A stretch of 64,000 bases of DNA from Vitrella brassicaformis. Taxonomy: Eukaryota; Sar; Vitrellaceae. A program made the translations under genes and the position numbers. Below, one piece after another: positions 21,169 to 32,299 of the stretch (its first letter is position 1; the number at the start of each line of letters is the position of its first letter). The stretch covers positions 35,727 to 99,726 of the forward strand of contig CDMY01000262.1 of assembly GCA_001179505.1 (NCBI GenBank). Direction: 5' to 3'. Below the pieces are notes generated by a model. The model was given only the letters and a program-made list of their open reading frames with translations. It ran no database searches and was not told where the DNA came from.

Positions 21169-22826
21169 GTGGCTGCGATGATCTCCTCTACGGCAGTGAT
21201 CAGGATGTCGAGCGGTGACTCTGCGGGGGGCTGGGCGAGGGGAGGGATGGACAGGAGGCACTGCCACGCGATCTTGAGGTCCGTCACCTCGTCGGCTGGG
21301 CCTTCCTGGGCCTCCTGCTCCTCGATGGATTTGATGATGTCGGCGACGAGGGCGTTGTGGGCGTCGGTCACCTCAGCCAGCCCCGTCTCCTGGAACTGCA
21401 GCCGCCTCTCCGTGCCCGCCTTGCCCTTGGACGCCCGTAGGTGGCCGCCGCGAAGTCGGATGAGGCGGTCGAATAAGGAACCGCTCTGTCCGCCTCCCTG
21501 ACAGCGCCCCCAACCCATGAACGCCCCCGCCCACGCCGGATTCCCCGCCAGCGCCGCCAAGGCCACCGTCAGGATGACCCCGTAGTGGTCGGTGTACTGG
21601 CTGTCGGCTAGGGTCATCCTGTTGGCGGCCTCGTTGAGGTCATAGCTGACTGGCACAAACGGCACGGGGGAATGGACCTCCAGGGGCGGGTTGGTGTCCT
21701 GGTGGAAAGGCCGGTCCTGCTGCAGCTCCCTGCTGGTCTCGTGGTCGATGTGGGCCACGTCCCCCTCCTCCTTGCTGCCGACCATCAGCAAATTGCCGCC
21801 GTGGGCATCGCCGTGAATGAGGGAAACCTGCCCCTGCCCGCTCCTCCAGATGGACGGCAGGTTGGAGAAGCCTCCCACCACCATCGAGTCCGGCACGTGG
21901 CAGTTCTGCAGCTCCCATGAGTATGGCACAGCGCTCGGGCAGCCGTCGGGTGGTGCGCCTTGTGGTGGTGGTGGTGGCAACGGGTGTAGGGTCTTGAGGC
22001 TGCCGAAGTGCCGCATGGTGGTGAGAGCGGCGAGCAGGCCCTGGTGGATGGTGCGGCGGGGTGTGCTGGCGATGGATGTCAGCAGGGATGGCGTCATGGG
22101 CAGGCCGAAGTCCAGCTGGAAGGGGAGCAGCGCTGTGCGGGGGTCCAGCTGGTTGGTCCTCTGGTGGTTGGCGGCAGCGTGGAGGAGGGTCACCTGGGTG
22201 AGGTTGGGGGCGTCCTCGCCATCAAACTCTGCATAACCACACAAATGGACACCCACAATACATGTATGCTGCTGCCTTTTCTGCTGGTGTTCGGCTGCTG
22301 GCTTACTCATGACTTCGACGGCATAGTATGGACCCTTCAGCTTCACCTCGACGAAGTGCTGGGCCGTCACGCCCTCGGCACCCCTCCGATTGGCCATGTC
22401 GGCCGGCGGCAGCCGCAGCTTGAAGGGCGTGCTCCTGCGGACGAAGCCCCTCGACAGGAGCCGATATGGGCGGCTGAAGACCTTGGCTTCTGAGTCGCAG
22501 CCGGGCAAGTCATGTCGATGAAGGTCCCGGCGGATATAAAATGTAGGCAGCGATGTCAGGTCTGCAGACAGAGACACATCGCCTGAATGCACACAAGCTA
22601 TAGACATAGTGTGTCTGCGTAGTCTCTCACTGACGGCACCTTCTCTCGATGTTCTTCTGTTCCTTCAATGCCCCGCATGCAGGCGACGTTGAATCGCTCC
22701 AGCCTGTTGTCGCAGAACTGGCCCATCTCCCGCAGCAGCAACTCAGGTATCCTGAACTTGACGATGCACCCCGTGCCGTGCAGTTTGGCCCGCACGCTGA
22801 TGGAGCGGGCGTTGAAGTAATACGTG
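21153..22826 (-). CDS. APH/choline-kinase-like phosphotransferase P2 (catalytic region intact)
   Basis: Exons: 22635 to about 22826 (TYYFNARSISVRAKLHGTG, GCIVKFRIPELLL), then one after the element intron 22474-22634 (PRPYRLLSRGFV), ending at PYYAVEVM with a donor A|GTAAG, then KFDGEDAPNLTQV through to TPYSS. The motifs are those of the APH/ChoK/fructosamine-kinase fold: an N-lobe Lys (IVKF), SLIHGDAHGGNLLMVG (catalytic HGDxHxxN) and VAHIDHETSRE (metal-binding Asp). The substrate is unknown; related folds phosphorylate small molecules or proteins. The stop codon sits in a hairpin. No ATG or N-terminal low-complexity region like that of P1 is visible: the frame begins straight after a diverged element copy and only about 120 bp from the methyltransferase stop, so the 5' end may be truncated. 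Confidence 0.6.
22474..22634 (-). repeat. Intron-like repeat element, copy a (acts as an in-phase intron)
   Basis: 161 nt on the minus strand from GTCAGTGAGAGAC to AAGGTCTTCAG. Removing it joins GTG CC to C CGC CCA (V-P-R-P-Y-R) exactly in phase, restoring the expected LLSRG linker. The element also carries an ATG and an open frame (MSIACVHSGDVSLSADLTSL) that continues in frame into the kinase exon, so retention would give an alternative start. Confidence 0.75.
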
Positions 22827-22949
22827 CTGGATGTCAGTCTCGTCAGATAAAAAATGTAGCCAACGATTGGTGGCCTGCACGGAATACAAGACACCACACC
22901 AGCAGCCGGCCTGTACAAGATACTGGTAGCGCAATGATGGTCAGATCAA

Positions 22950-25087
22950 TCAGATTGCATCCACCTCTGAACTGAGGATGCGGCGCTGCATGTCCCTCAG
23001 CCGCTCCATGCCTGCCGGGTCGGGGTCGTGCGGCGCCGTCCTGACCTTGACGCGCTCCATGCTGCACATGTTGGTCGACTTTGGTGCGGGTGTGGCGTTC
23101 CCGTAGTGGGACAATGCAGTAGGTCGACAAACAATGAGGGAATGTGTCGAGTCGTGTGTTTTGTGCTGTGTATTGATTCATTTCCCTGTCTCACTCGCCT
23201 CTTTGCAATTTCGCCGATGTAGGCGGTGGCGAAGCGAATGTGGTGTGGGTATGCGGGCTTGCCCGTGGCCACGGCGTACACCTCCACGACCGGCGGCGGG
23301 CAGGCGATCCCCTCGAGGTGAGCGAGGTGGTGGGCGAGCTTCGCCTGCATACACACATACGTACACAGCAACACAGGCCTTGACCATTGATCCCCGTGTG
23401 TTGTGTGTCGTACCACGTCGGCGATGGGCGTTTGCGGGATCTTGATGGCAAACGAAGGCTGAGGTTGATCATGAGGGTGCACATGTCATAGAGAGACTGA
23501 AAGGAGGGAACAAACCACACACACGGGGGTGTCATCTTTTCTCGGCTTGCTGTCCCCCTGCTGCAGCTGCACTGCATTCTCACCATGCCGCCGCTGTTGC
23601 CCATTTTGGTGATGTCGTAGTTGCCGCGCGCCCTGTATGCCGGCCCCCACGGTGGGTCGAAGTAGACCTGAATGAATCCACACACATACACACACACACA
23701 CACACACGTGTCAGATGCTGACCGTCACGGCGCCTCTGTCTGCTCCGTCGCTCTCTCTTGAGCCCCGATGGAAGACCGACCGGCCAGCCAGTGTTGTGAA
23801 AGCGAATCACTCTCTCGACACATCGGGTACTAACAGCAGCAGTGGAGCTGCGTGGTTTGCGCGGGCACTTGGTCCTTGGCCCGACGGGCAAGCACCTCCC
23901 TCCCTCCCTGCCCCTCCTGTGTGGCTGCGCTGTGTGCGCGGACGCTGGGGCATTGGCCACTCGTGGCTTGATCCTGGGCGGATTCTTGGGCTGACGGGAG
24001 GGTGCTGTAGACACTGTTTGGCTGCACTCGTGGGCTGGAGGTGGGCGCCCGTTGTCGTTTTCTGTGCTGGTCTGCTAATGCAGCTGGGCCAGTTCGCGGC
24101 TTGGCGTGTATTGACCAACCTGAACCAACAAGACAACAGACAGATGCATGCAGACAGACATGTGTGGTGTCTGTCGTGTCGCCTTTGCTTACCCATGCAA
24201 GATGGGCGTCTATACGAGGAAGAAGACGATCTTTCTTTCTTGTTGTCGCCTTCTTTTGGGGGCCTCTCTCTTTGTTTTGGCCTTCTTCTGGGGGCCCTTT
24301 TTCTCTCTCTCTCTTCTCTGTTCTGTTGCCGCCCCTGGTGCGTCTCCCACGCCCACCACACCGTCAGTCACCGCCTCACTCACTGCCCATGTCGACAGAT
24401 TGGCGCGCATCTCATCCAGTGTTGTGAGCCCAAATCAGACCACAGTGCACACACCATGCCAGCCAACCGATCGACCAGTCACGCCGAGAGACAGACACAC
24501 CGGTGTCACACAAAACCGCCTATGCTGGCCGCACAACGCTGCCTATGGTCGGCCGTGGCGACCCCGCTGCCACTCCTGCTTCGCCCTTCTGCACGGCCCC
24601 TGTGTGTGTGTGTGTTGGTGCTGGTGTTGCTGCACGGAGTCCCTGGATGCCTGTCCTGCCGCTGACATTAGTCAGATTGGATGGGCTGCCGCCTGTTTGC
24701 CCCGACGGGTCCATCGATGACCCGTCGTCTGGCAGGGCCTTGGGCGGCACCGACGACACCAAGAAGTGCTTGAAGTGCTTGCGAGGGTCGATGACGCCCC
24801 AGTCGATGCGCAGGTCGATGAAGTCGCTGTCGGTGTCAGATCCGTTAACTCATCCCTCCGCCTCGATAAATGCGGGGCACGACCAGCTCCTCTGACGCGG
24901 AGCCTGTCCAGCGCTTCGCCGCACACACACACACACAAAGACATTTCAGATGTTGAGTGGGCATTCAAGTGCTGACCACATCGAACGCTGGCTTGCCGGG
25001 TTCTATCATGCCGCGGGCGATGATGTGGTCCTCCATCTTGTCAGTGAGGGCCATGAAACAGTCTTGGTAGATGAGCACATGGTTGGC
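22950..25087 (-). CDS. TGS1-like (trimethylguanosine synthase family) methyltransferase, with frame error
   Basis: Exon 24977-25087 (37 codons: ANHVLIYQDCFMALTDKME, ending PAFDV) joins exon 23584-23667 (28 codons, VYFDPPWGPAYRARGNYDI) in phase. This rebuilds FDVVYFDPPWG, the catalytic DPPWG signature of RNA cap guanine-N2 methyltransferases. Exon 23414-23496 has phase-0 ends but is 83 nt: its first part reads SLYDMCTLMINLS, its second FAIKIPQTPIADV in the next frame, so one base is missing. Then come AKLAHHLAHLEGIACPP...IGEIAK and a last exon ending ILSSEVDAI (stop 22950). The 1.3 kb between the first two exons is long for this genome; it holds an unplaced open segment (DFIDLRIDWGVIDPRKHF) and a repeat shared with 33.3 kb. 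SAM-binding motif I lies further upstream and was not found. Confidence 0.5.
24114..24300. repeat. Dispersed repeat, copy 1 (pair with 33306-33475)
   Basis: Shares CCAACCTGAACCAACAAGA, GTGTCGTGTCGCCTT, GCTTACCCATGCAAGATGG, TTTTGGGGGCCTCTCTCT and GTTTTGGCCTTCTT with the second copy, in the same order and orientation. In both, the minus strand has a splice donor (ATGG|GTAAGC) and an acceptor (TTGGTTCAG), i.e. an exon end plus intron of gene Q. Confidence 0.75.
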
Positions 25088-25169
25088 CTGCATGAAATAC
25101 ACACGAACACACACACACATCTGTGACTGTCAAAAAATGAATGAAAGTCGCATGTCTCTCCTTACTTTG

Positions 25170-25290
25170 TGTGAAATCTCTTAATCGTCCTTGCTCCAAT
25201 GGCTCCCTGATCAATTCTCAAGAAAAATGAAGTGTACGCAGCGATTCTCGGCCTGCAGACACACATGCGAGTTTGGTCGATGTGCTTGGG
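25170..25290 (-). repeat. Diverged intron-like element copy
   Basis: Minus strand GTCTGCAGGCCGAGAATCG followed by CTGCGTACACTTCATTTTTC matches the element core (CTGCAGACCTGACATCGCTG, CCTACATTTTATAT). A similar diverged copy lies at about 22827-22890. Boundaries are not clear. Confidence 0.4.
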
Positions 25291-25499
25291 TTCCTTGAAT
25301 ATCCGTCCGCCAATTTTGACTGCAGGCGCGGCCCCTAAAGGACAAAAAGAAACAATACAAAGAGACATAGCATGCCGGGGCAAGAGGGATCTCGTCGGCG
25401 GTATGTCAAGCGCTCGGCAGATGGCAGCGCTGATAGCATAAGACAAAGACACAGCGCTGATAGCATTATCACACTCTGACATACTATTTCACACTCTAT

Positions 25500-27408
25500 T
25501 CGTGTCTTACTGATTCGTCGCAGCACACGTCAATTAGTGGTCTGAAAGGATAAAAAAAAAAAAGTAATTAAAAGCACGCTTTGCGTCGAATCACAAGCAA
25601 TGGTCGGTCAGCATTGTGGGGCAGCGGTGGATGCGTCTGCACAGCAAATGTGCAGAAAGTGTTGTGCATAGTTATTTGTTTCTCGAATAGACGGACCCTT
25701 TTGGAAGGCTTTTGGTCAGGGGCTTGTGGGTGGTGGGCGGGAGCTTGTTCGGCCTGCGTCAGTCTGACAATCACGCTCTGACAATCTCGGCCTGCGTCAC
25801 ATCGCCGGTACCTTGACGGATATGTGCCATCCCGATTGTCTTCAACTCTCGCTGCACTCACACGCATAAAAGACATGACAGAGAGACAAACAAGTCACAC
25901 ATCGCATACAGTATTACATATCACCACAAGAATGTGCACTTACCTGAGGGAGCTACATTCGGAGAGACCGGGGCTTGCACGGCCAACTCACCAGCACTAC
26001 ACGACACCTCGCAACAGTCGGGAAACTCCGAGCAAGTGCTGATGGGCCACCACTTGCGATGCAGACGACACAGAGGGGAATGTGGCGAGGCGCCAAGCGT
26101 CGTGCAAAACGGTGGAGAAAAGTGGGATGCGGGCAGAAAGCTGACGCAGCGAAATCAGTATAAATTTAGTGTCCGCGGGCTTGTCTCCATCGCGCCGTCT
26201 CGGCCGAGAATTTCAATGGTGTCGACGTTTTCGAACCAGGATTGCCGGAAACGGCAGCGTCTGCATTGCTGTACAAGAACGAAGACGTTAAAGGCCAAAC
26301 AACGACCACAAACAGACCGTGACCAACACGTTACCATAAGAATGCTCACTCACCTGACAGAGGCGCTTCCAACGCGAGAAACAAGCCTTGAGTGACGCAG
26401 TGCGCTCGTCAGCTGCTCGGCATTTGGCACCAGGCAGGCACCAGAAGGCTCGGCAGATGGCGAGGCGCAATGGATGCGGCTTACGTCGGTAGAAAAAAGT
26501 GGCGGCCGCCATTTGCTGATGCAGGGTGGGCTAGGCGCATAGCCCAAGCGCCAGGCAAAAGGATCAAGAACTGAAGGAGATACGGGCAGAAGAATGCCGA
26601 AAAAGCTGATGCGCGGCGAAACTGGCGATAAATTACTAGCTTTTCGAATTCCGGGGCTGTCTCGGCCATCGCGGAATTCTCGCCGTCTCCGGACGCGAAT
26701 CTCGAAGCATTCCGAGCCCAGGGGCGGAGAAGGGTTGCTGCGAACGGCACAGAAATGCAAATGCGGACATATGTCACACACAAATGTTGCACAAACGAGC
26801 CATGGCAAACGAGTCAGCTCTCGTGGCCTTCTTGCTCTTGGATGGGGCTGAAAATGCTGGATTTGAGCAAAGCAGCCCCTGAGCATCCTCCATCATCCTC
26901 CGCGACTTGAGAGTGGCTCGTGGGCTTGTACAACAATCAGCAGTGTGGGCTTCTACAACACTCAGCAGTCAGCAGTGGAATCAGCTCGTCCCTATTTGCT
27001 TGCTTTACTCAGACTTGCTGGACGCAATTGCTGGACAGGGGACGCCTGGTGCAGCGTGACCGTTGATTCTGCGTGCTCGCATATACTGCACCCAAGCTAG
27101 GATAACAGCGACATGGGGTCTGCTGTCGGACAGGATGCGAACGGCCGCCATGTGTTCGCTGGACATGTTGTCTGCCAGCACAGAGTCATTCGTTCAAGGG
27201 ACCATGCACACCATCGTGTTAACAAATGCACACACAGCGATGGTCAGCCAATTGGTCAGCCATCAGTCCAGCTCTGCAATTCGGCAACTAGATGTCCATT
27301 GCAGCATTGTCTGTCTGTCTGTTCGAACTTTCGAGAACTGAAAAACGGCACCAAGCTCACTGAAGATACACACTATACACACCCACACCCACACCCACGC
27401 CGCTGTCC
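25500..27408. other. Gene-poor spacer with a diverged tandem repeat of about 410 bp
   Basis: Lower GC than its surroundings, with A-runs at 25551-25563. Two diverged units (about 25926-26290 and 26333-26740) share AAGAATG.(G/T)CAC(T)TCACCTGA, GGGCAGAA...AGCTGA.GC.GCGAAA, TATAAATT, CTCGGCC and TTTTCGAA. The minus strand carries a 178-codon open frame (26350-26886) without recognisable domains. It may be a decayed multi-exon gene. Confidence 0.45.
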
Positions 27409-28686
27409 TCACAGGACCACCTCCAGCAGCCCACATGCGCCGCATTTGATGAACAGCGCCTCGTAGTCCTCATTCAGCTCAAACTGAGCCGTGGCCATGC
27501 AGTATTGACTGCACACAGAGAGAGGGAGAAACGGTGCAGCCAAGGAAGACCATGTGTGGGAGTCTATCTGATCTCACCTGTGTTCCTTGACGGCCGCGTC
27601 GAGGCGCTCCCGGACTGCGTCGCGATCCAGGCCTCATCCTGACCACACACAGACAAGGAGCAATCGGTGTGCCCACCGGCTCTGTGTCCGTGAGTGTGTG
27701 GGTGTGTGGGTGTCCCTGCACCCACCTGCACACAGAGCCTGAAGCCGCAGCCGCCGACCTTGCACATGACGGTGCCATAGCGCACATCGACAGTCTGCCG
27801 ACCGCACAGTGGACACACAACTGCACACAACCAGGCATCCACACCAACAACCGTGCACAGCATTTCTGTCGGTCGGGGTGAGCTTACTGTTGTCTTGTTC
27901 CCGCAGCCGCCATTCCTCCTCGAGTGCGGCCGACTCCTCGTCCAGATCAGCGTCCTCGCGAGCCAAATACTCCTCCCCCTCTGAACCAACACACACCAAC
28001 CACCAACACACTCACGGATGCTCTCGTGTCAGGCAGCTTTCGTGCCCGCCCACCGACCCTGTATTTGCATTTCCTCCTTGATCGATTGCTCGATGAACAG
28101 CAGCAGGTCGATGTACTCATCATCCGCCAGCGTAATGGCCACATCGGCATCGTCCTCGCGCATGCTGATGTCCAGGGGCTCACGGACGGCTCGTCTGGCC
28201 TCTCGCACAGACGGCAGGGAGGGCGAGGGCGGCAGGGCAGATGACGGCCGCTCCTGTTGGTAGGGCGCCTGGGGTGTGGTCGACGCCTCTGCGATGCTAT
28301 CGTTGTAGACATCGAGGCAGCTTCAGCGATCTGGTGAGCCACGTCACGGACCTGTGGACACACACAGAGCACCCAGATGCATGATGCGCCCTCCTCCCTG
28401 ATCCCTCCTCTCTCCCCACTGACCCAGTTGCCCGTCACCGCATCCGATTGTGTGAGCTCAACTCTGCTAGCAAAACAACAAAAACTGGTGGCTCTGGACG
28501 TATTGTGTGCTGAATGCGATGAGTGCGTTGTGCTGCTGACCTTCTGTAGTCGTCGAGCAGCCGCTGCCTGTCTTGCTTGAGCCGCTCCAGGCAGATCCGC
28601 CGCAGCTCTTGCTTGGCGCGGGGCGTCCAGTCCCTCTTGACGCCCTGCCGCACGCCAACACGGGGACCATCGCCAGCAAGCGACAT
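27409..28686 (-). CDS. RPAIN: RPA-interacting protein homolog (RPAIN)
   Basis: Six exons. N-terminus from ATG 28686: MSLAGDGPRVGVRQGVKRDW, then RRICLERLKQDRQRLLDDYR, the typical RPA_interact_N helix with its Arg/Lys pairs. A middle acidic exon follows (LADDEYIDLLLFIEQSIKEE), joined to EGEEYLAREDADLDEESAAL in phase. The zinc-binding C-terminus reads IVCPLCGRQTVDVRYGTVMC, KVGGCGFRLCVQ, LDRDAVRERLDAAVKEH and ALFIKCGACGLLEVVL, i.e. two Cys pairs with an AVKEH helix between, as in RPAIN. The family carries replication protein A into the nucleus and to DNA-repair foci. The intron before LDVYNDSIAEAS uses an AAG acceptor. The gene is divergent from dusA, with 185 bp between starts. Confidence 0.8.
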
Positions 28687-28799
28687 GAGCCGACGAACAG
28701 TCCGCAGATCGAAGCAGATTGGATTCACTGAGGGACTACTGGCATCATGGTGATGCTATGCTCCTTCATGGGCCTCTCCTTTTGCAGCCAAAGCATTGC

Positions 28800-28824
28800 G
28801 AGCTGCAGAGATGCTCTGCAGCTC
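28800..28824. promoter_or_regulatory. Perfect 11-bp palindrome in RPAIN/dusA divergent promoter
   Basis: GAGCTGCAGAG, loop ATG, CTCTGCAGCTC. It lies 47 bp upstream of the dusA ATG and about 115 bp upstream of the RPAIN ATG. Directly followed by an AGCTCGCA octamer. Confidence 0.5.
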
Positions 28825-28832
28825 AGCTCGCA
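28825..28832 (+). promoter_or_regulatory. AGCTCGCA motif upstream of dusA
   Basis: 47 bp upstream of ATG 28872, sense orientation, one base after the palindrome. Confidence 0.4.
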
Positions 28833-28871
28833 AGTGGGCAAAGCGGATGATTTTGCGCTTCTGATGGGGCC

Positions 28872-30202
28872 ATGCTACTGGCACTCCTACTGATCTATCA
28901 ACTACAGCTCTGCACAAGCTTTATTCGACCACAGGACATCCGCCATGTCGGCAGCAGACACCGAATGCTCGGCAGATTGGCACCCAGAGCGGCCGCAGGG
29001 GATATGCACCGCTTCTCAGTGGCTCCCATGATGGACTACACCGACAAACACTTCCGCTTCCTCATGAGGCTGCTCACACGCAACGCGACGCTGTACACAG
29101 AGATGGTCGCCGCCAACGCCCTCTACTACACCAACCGCCATGCAGCAGCTGACGCCACAGCCGATTCCATGATTCCGCGATCTCTGGCGACGAACGCCGA
29201 GAGCATCGAGTCGCCTTGTGTGCTGCAGCTGGGCGGATCTGACCCTGATGTCCTCGCAGAAGCGTCGCGGATGGCATCGACATATCATCCTTTCACAGAG
29301 ATGAATCTCAACTGTGGCTGCCCGTCGGAACGAGTCGCTGGCAAAGGGGCTTTCGGTGCGGCACTGATGCGAGAGCCAGCTCTCGTTGCCGAGCTGTGCA
29401 AAGCGATGCGGCAGGGCGGGGGGCGGCCGACCACCGTCAAGTGCCGCATCGGCGTGGATGACCATGACTCGTTTGAGGAGCTGCAGCGGTTCATCGCTAC
29501 CGTGGCTGAGAGGGCGCATGTGTCCCACTTCATCATCCACAGCCGCAAGGCCATCCTCAGCGGCCTCTCGCCAGAGCAGAACCGCAAGATCCCGCCACTG
29601 ATATACGAGTACGTCTATCGGCTGGTGGAGGGCTTCCCGGGTCTCCGGTTCACGCTGAATGGCGGCGTGCTGACCTATGAGGACATCGACACGCACTTTG
29701 AGAGGTGCCCGACACTGACTGGGGTGATGGTGGGGCGAGCGGTGTTGGACAGGCCCTTCTACTGGAGCGAGGTCGACTCGCGCCTCCACGGCAGAGACAA
29801 CCCGGGGCTCAATCGACGAGAGGTACACTGCAGAAGATACTAGGACCTTCTGACCTCCCAAACACTCTTGTGTGTGTTTGTGTGTGGTGTGTGTAGGTGT
29901 TGGCTGCGTACGGCAGCTACTGCGATGCAGAAATGGAGCGCACCGACCCGTCACGGCAGAGGTCTCTCCGCAATCTGCTGCTCAAGCACGCTCTCAACCT
30001 GTTTGCTGGCGAGCCCATGAGCAGGAAATACAAGCAGCGAGTCGAGGCGTTGCGGCAGCGGGGTGACGTGTCTGTGTCGGCCATCCTGAGTGAGGCGGGG
30101 GAGCAGCTGCACGAGGGTGTGCTCGAGAGGCGGCCTGGGAGTGAGGGGCAGGTTGCCGCTGACTGCAGTGACAGTGTGTTGATAGGGAGAGAGATGGGTT
30201 GA
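28872..30202 (+). CDS. dusA: tRNA-dihydrouridine synthase, DusA type, probably organelle-targeted
   Basis: Two exons, 28872-29822 and 29897-30202, joined in phase across a 74-nt intron (RRE to VLAAYGSYCDAE). The flavoprotein reduces uridines in tRNA D-loops. Motifs: FSVAPMMDYTDKHFR at the FMN site, EMNLNCGCPSERVAGKGAFG with the catalytic Cys, TVKCRIGVDDHDS, FIIHSRKAILSGLSP and GVMVGRAVLDRPFYWSEVD, all characteristic of the DusA branch. The N-terminus (MLLALLLIYQLQLCTSF) looks like a signal peptide with a Phe at or just after the cleavage site, then a basic Ser/Arg stretch, as in proteins sent to complex red-lineage plastids. Plastid location is inference. The C-terminal tail after KQRVEALRQ is extra and low in conservation. 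Confidence 0.9.
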
Positions 30203-31764
30203 TGTGTTGTGAGTCGTGTGTTTCTGCGACATGGTCGTTGATTGCATCACTGTGCCTCCTGTATGGCGTGGAGGATCTCCTCTCTTGTCTTGTCGATGCT
30301 GGCAACACAAGAGTGGAGAGCCTGGACGTGGCTCAGGAGGCACAGTGTGTCCATTGTGCATCTCGGTCGAGACAAGTTGAGTGACATTCTGTCCATGTAA
30401 TGGCTGTGTCAGGTTTGGGCCGGCTAATCTGTCACGTTCACGCACACGTCCAAAGAGGGCACCAAATACCAGTAGTGGTCGCTGTGGTCGCTAACCATAC
30501 TGACACTCGAAACCAACACCGCATGTGCGATGTGATCCATGTGATGTCTACTTAGCAATCTATCAGTCGAGTCCAGTCGAGTCGGTCTGTCTGCCCGCCT
30601 GCCTGCTGGTCGAGTGAAACCAAATCGAGTGAGAGTTACAGTCTCACTGCTGGCAAGAAATGCATCTCAAATGGCGGACCATCCATCCACCTACTCACAT
30701 GCACTGCCTGCACGGGCAAACGCTTTGCTATCAGGTTACAGGACCACTGCAGTACTCAACGCTACGCTAATACACGGCACTCTATCAGCCAGTCAAGTTG
30801 GTCTACCTATCTTCCTGCAAGTCAGTGGCACAACATCCATCCATCCAGCCATCTGAGCGCAGTGAGTGAGCGCGGCGGCACTCACTGCACTGCACTGCAT
30901 GACGCACAAACTGGGAGGGCAGCTCGTTAGTGTCAGCAGCAGCAGCGGAGTCCGTCTGCCACGGAGGTCATGTCATTCGTGTAAGTCAGTCACACACGCA
31001 CCACAGACCAAGCCAGCACATACACCAAGGACATCCATCCAGCTGACCAACACACACGGGCAAAAGACATCCACACGAACCCAGCCCTCAAGAGGCGTAC
31101 GGAGCGTCTCATCGGGCAGCACGCACGACAGAACGAAACACGGACGGACAAATGGACCTGCGCATCGCATCCACATCACTCGCTGCCTCCCTTTTTTTGT
31201 TGTATGTGTGCGGCACAAAAAATAGTAAGTCAGCAAGGACAAGAACCCCACGCTCACGTGTAACGTCACGTGTACACCACACCAGCCATGCACCCACCCC
31301 TCCTGCCAGCCAGCCAGCCAGGCTGCCAGGCTGGACACTCGAGCCTCTTGGTACCAACCAAAAATATGTATCATGTATAGCCATACTCACGAGCCATCGC
31401 CGTTGGTTCGTATGCAGCGTGGGCTGCCTGCCTGCCTGCCTTCATGTCAGAGCCAACCCACCCACACGCACTGATGAGAGGCGACCCGCCGACACTCTCC
31501 AGATGCTCCCCCTCGGTGGATTGCGGCCTTAGGCCGCTCCGCCACGACACCATGGCTTTTGACAGTATGGCTCGTGACCACGATAAGCGTGGGTCGACTG
31601 AATCAGACACCAAGTCCACTCCTGCACCACAACCACAGCAACCGATCGATACATGAACGTCATCCATCCATCAATGCATTTGTGCGCATGGACTCTTCTG
31701 CTGTGGTCAATCGCTCACCGACTAGGGATCTGAGGCTGTACAAATGGCTGCATAGTTCTCAGGG
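30203..31764. other. Gene-poor spacer
   Basis: About 1.5 kb with CCAT/CAGC microsatellite blocks (about 30834-30855, 31293-31336, 31425-31440). No splice-consistent coding frames noticed. Confidence 0.5.
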
Positions 31765-32299
31765 ATGTGATCCTCCCGATGCCGATGTCGGGCCGCTCCG
31801 CAACGAACGCACCTGCCCCTCCGACCGCTCCAGCTGACGGTAGTGCAGTGCCCTGGCTCCTCAGTCAGGTGACCTGCCCGGCGACCACCCTCGCCCCCTC
31901 CACCTCCGCCGGCACGCCACGCATGTCCATGGTGCCCCTGCGGTGGACAGCGTCGCCCTCACCGGGCTGCTGCTGCTGGAGTGGTAGGGCCACCGATCGT
32001 GTGGCGGCGGGCATGGCAAAGTCGGGGCCGGTGACCTGCTCCTGGCGCGACGGACGGTGGAAGAGGGGAGTCTGTGCGCCAGAGGAGCTTGGTGGTGCTG
32101 GGCGTGCCGTTCACGGCACCTGAAGGCATTCGTAAACACATCGCACACACAGACAGACAGACAGACAGATGCACCCGTCCATTCATCCAAGATGCAGGTA
32201 GGTCCGTCTTTCTGTCTGTCTGTCTGCCTGTGCGTGCTGTGTTTCACTTACCGGGGATGGAGTGGTGGCGAAGAAGGGCTGCCGTCCAGCCGAACTCTA

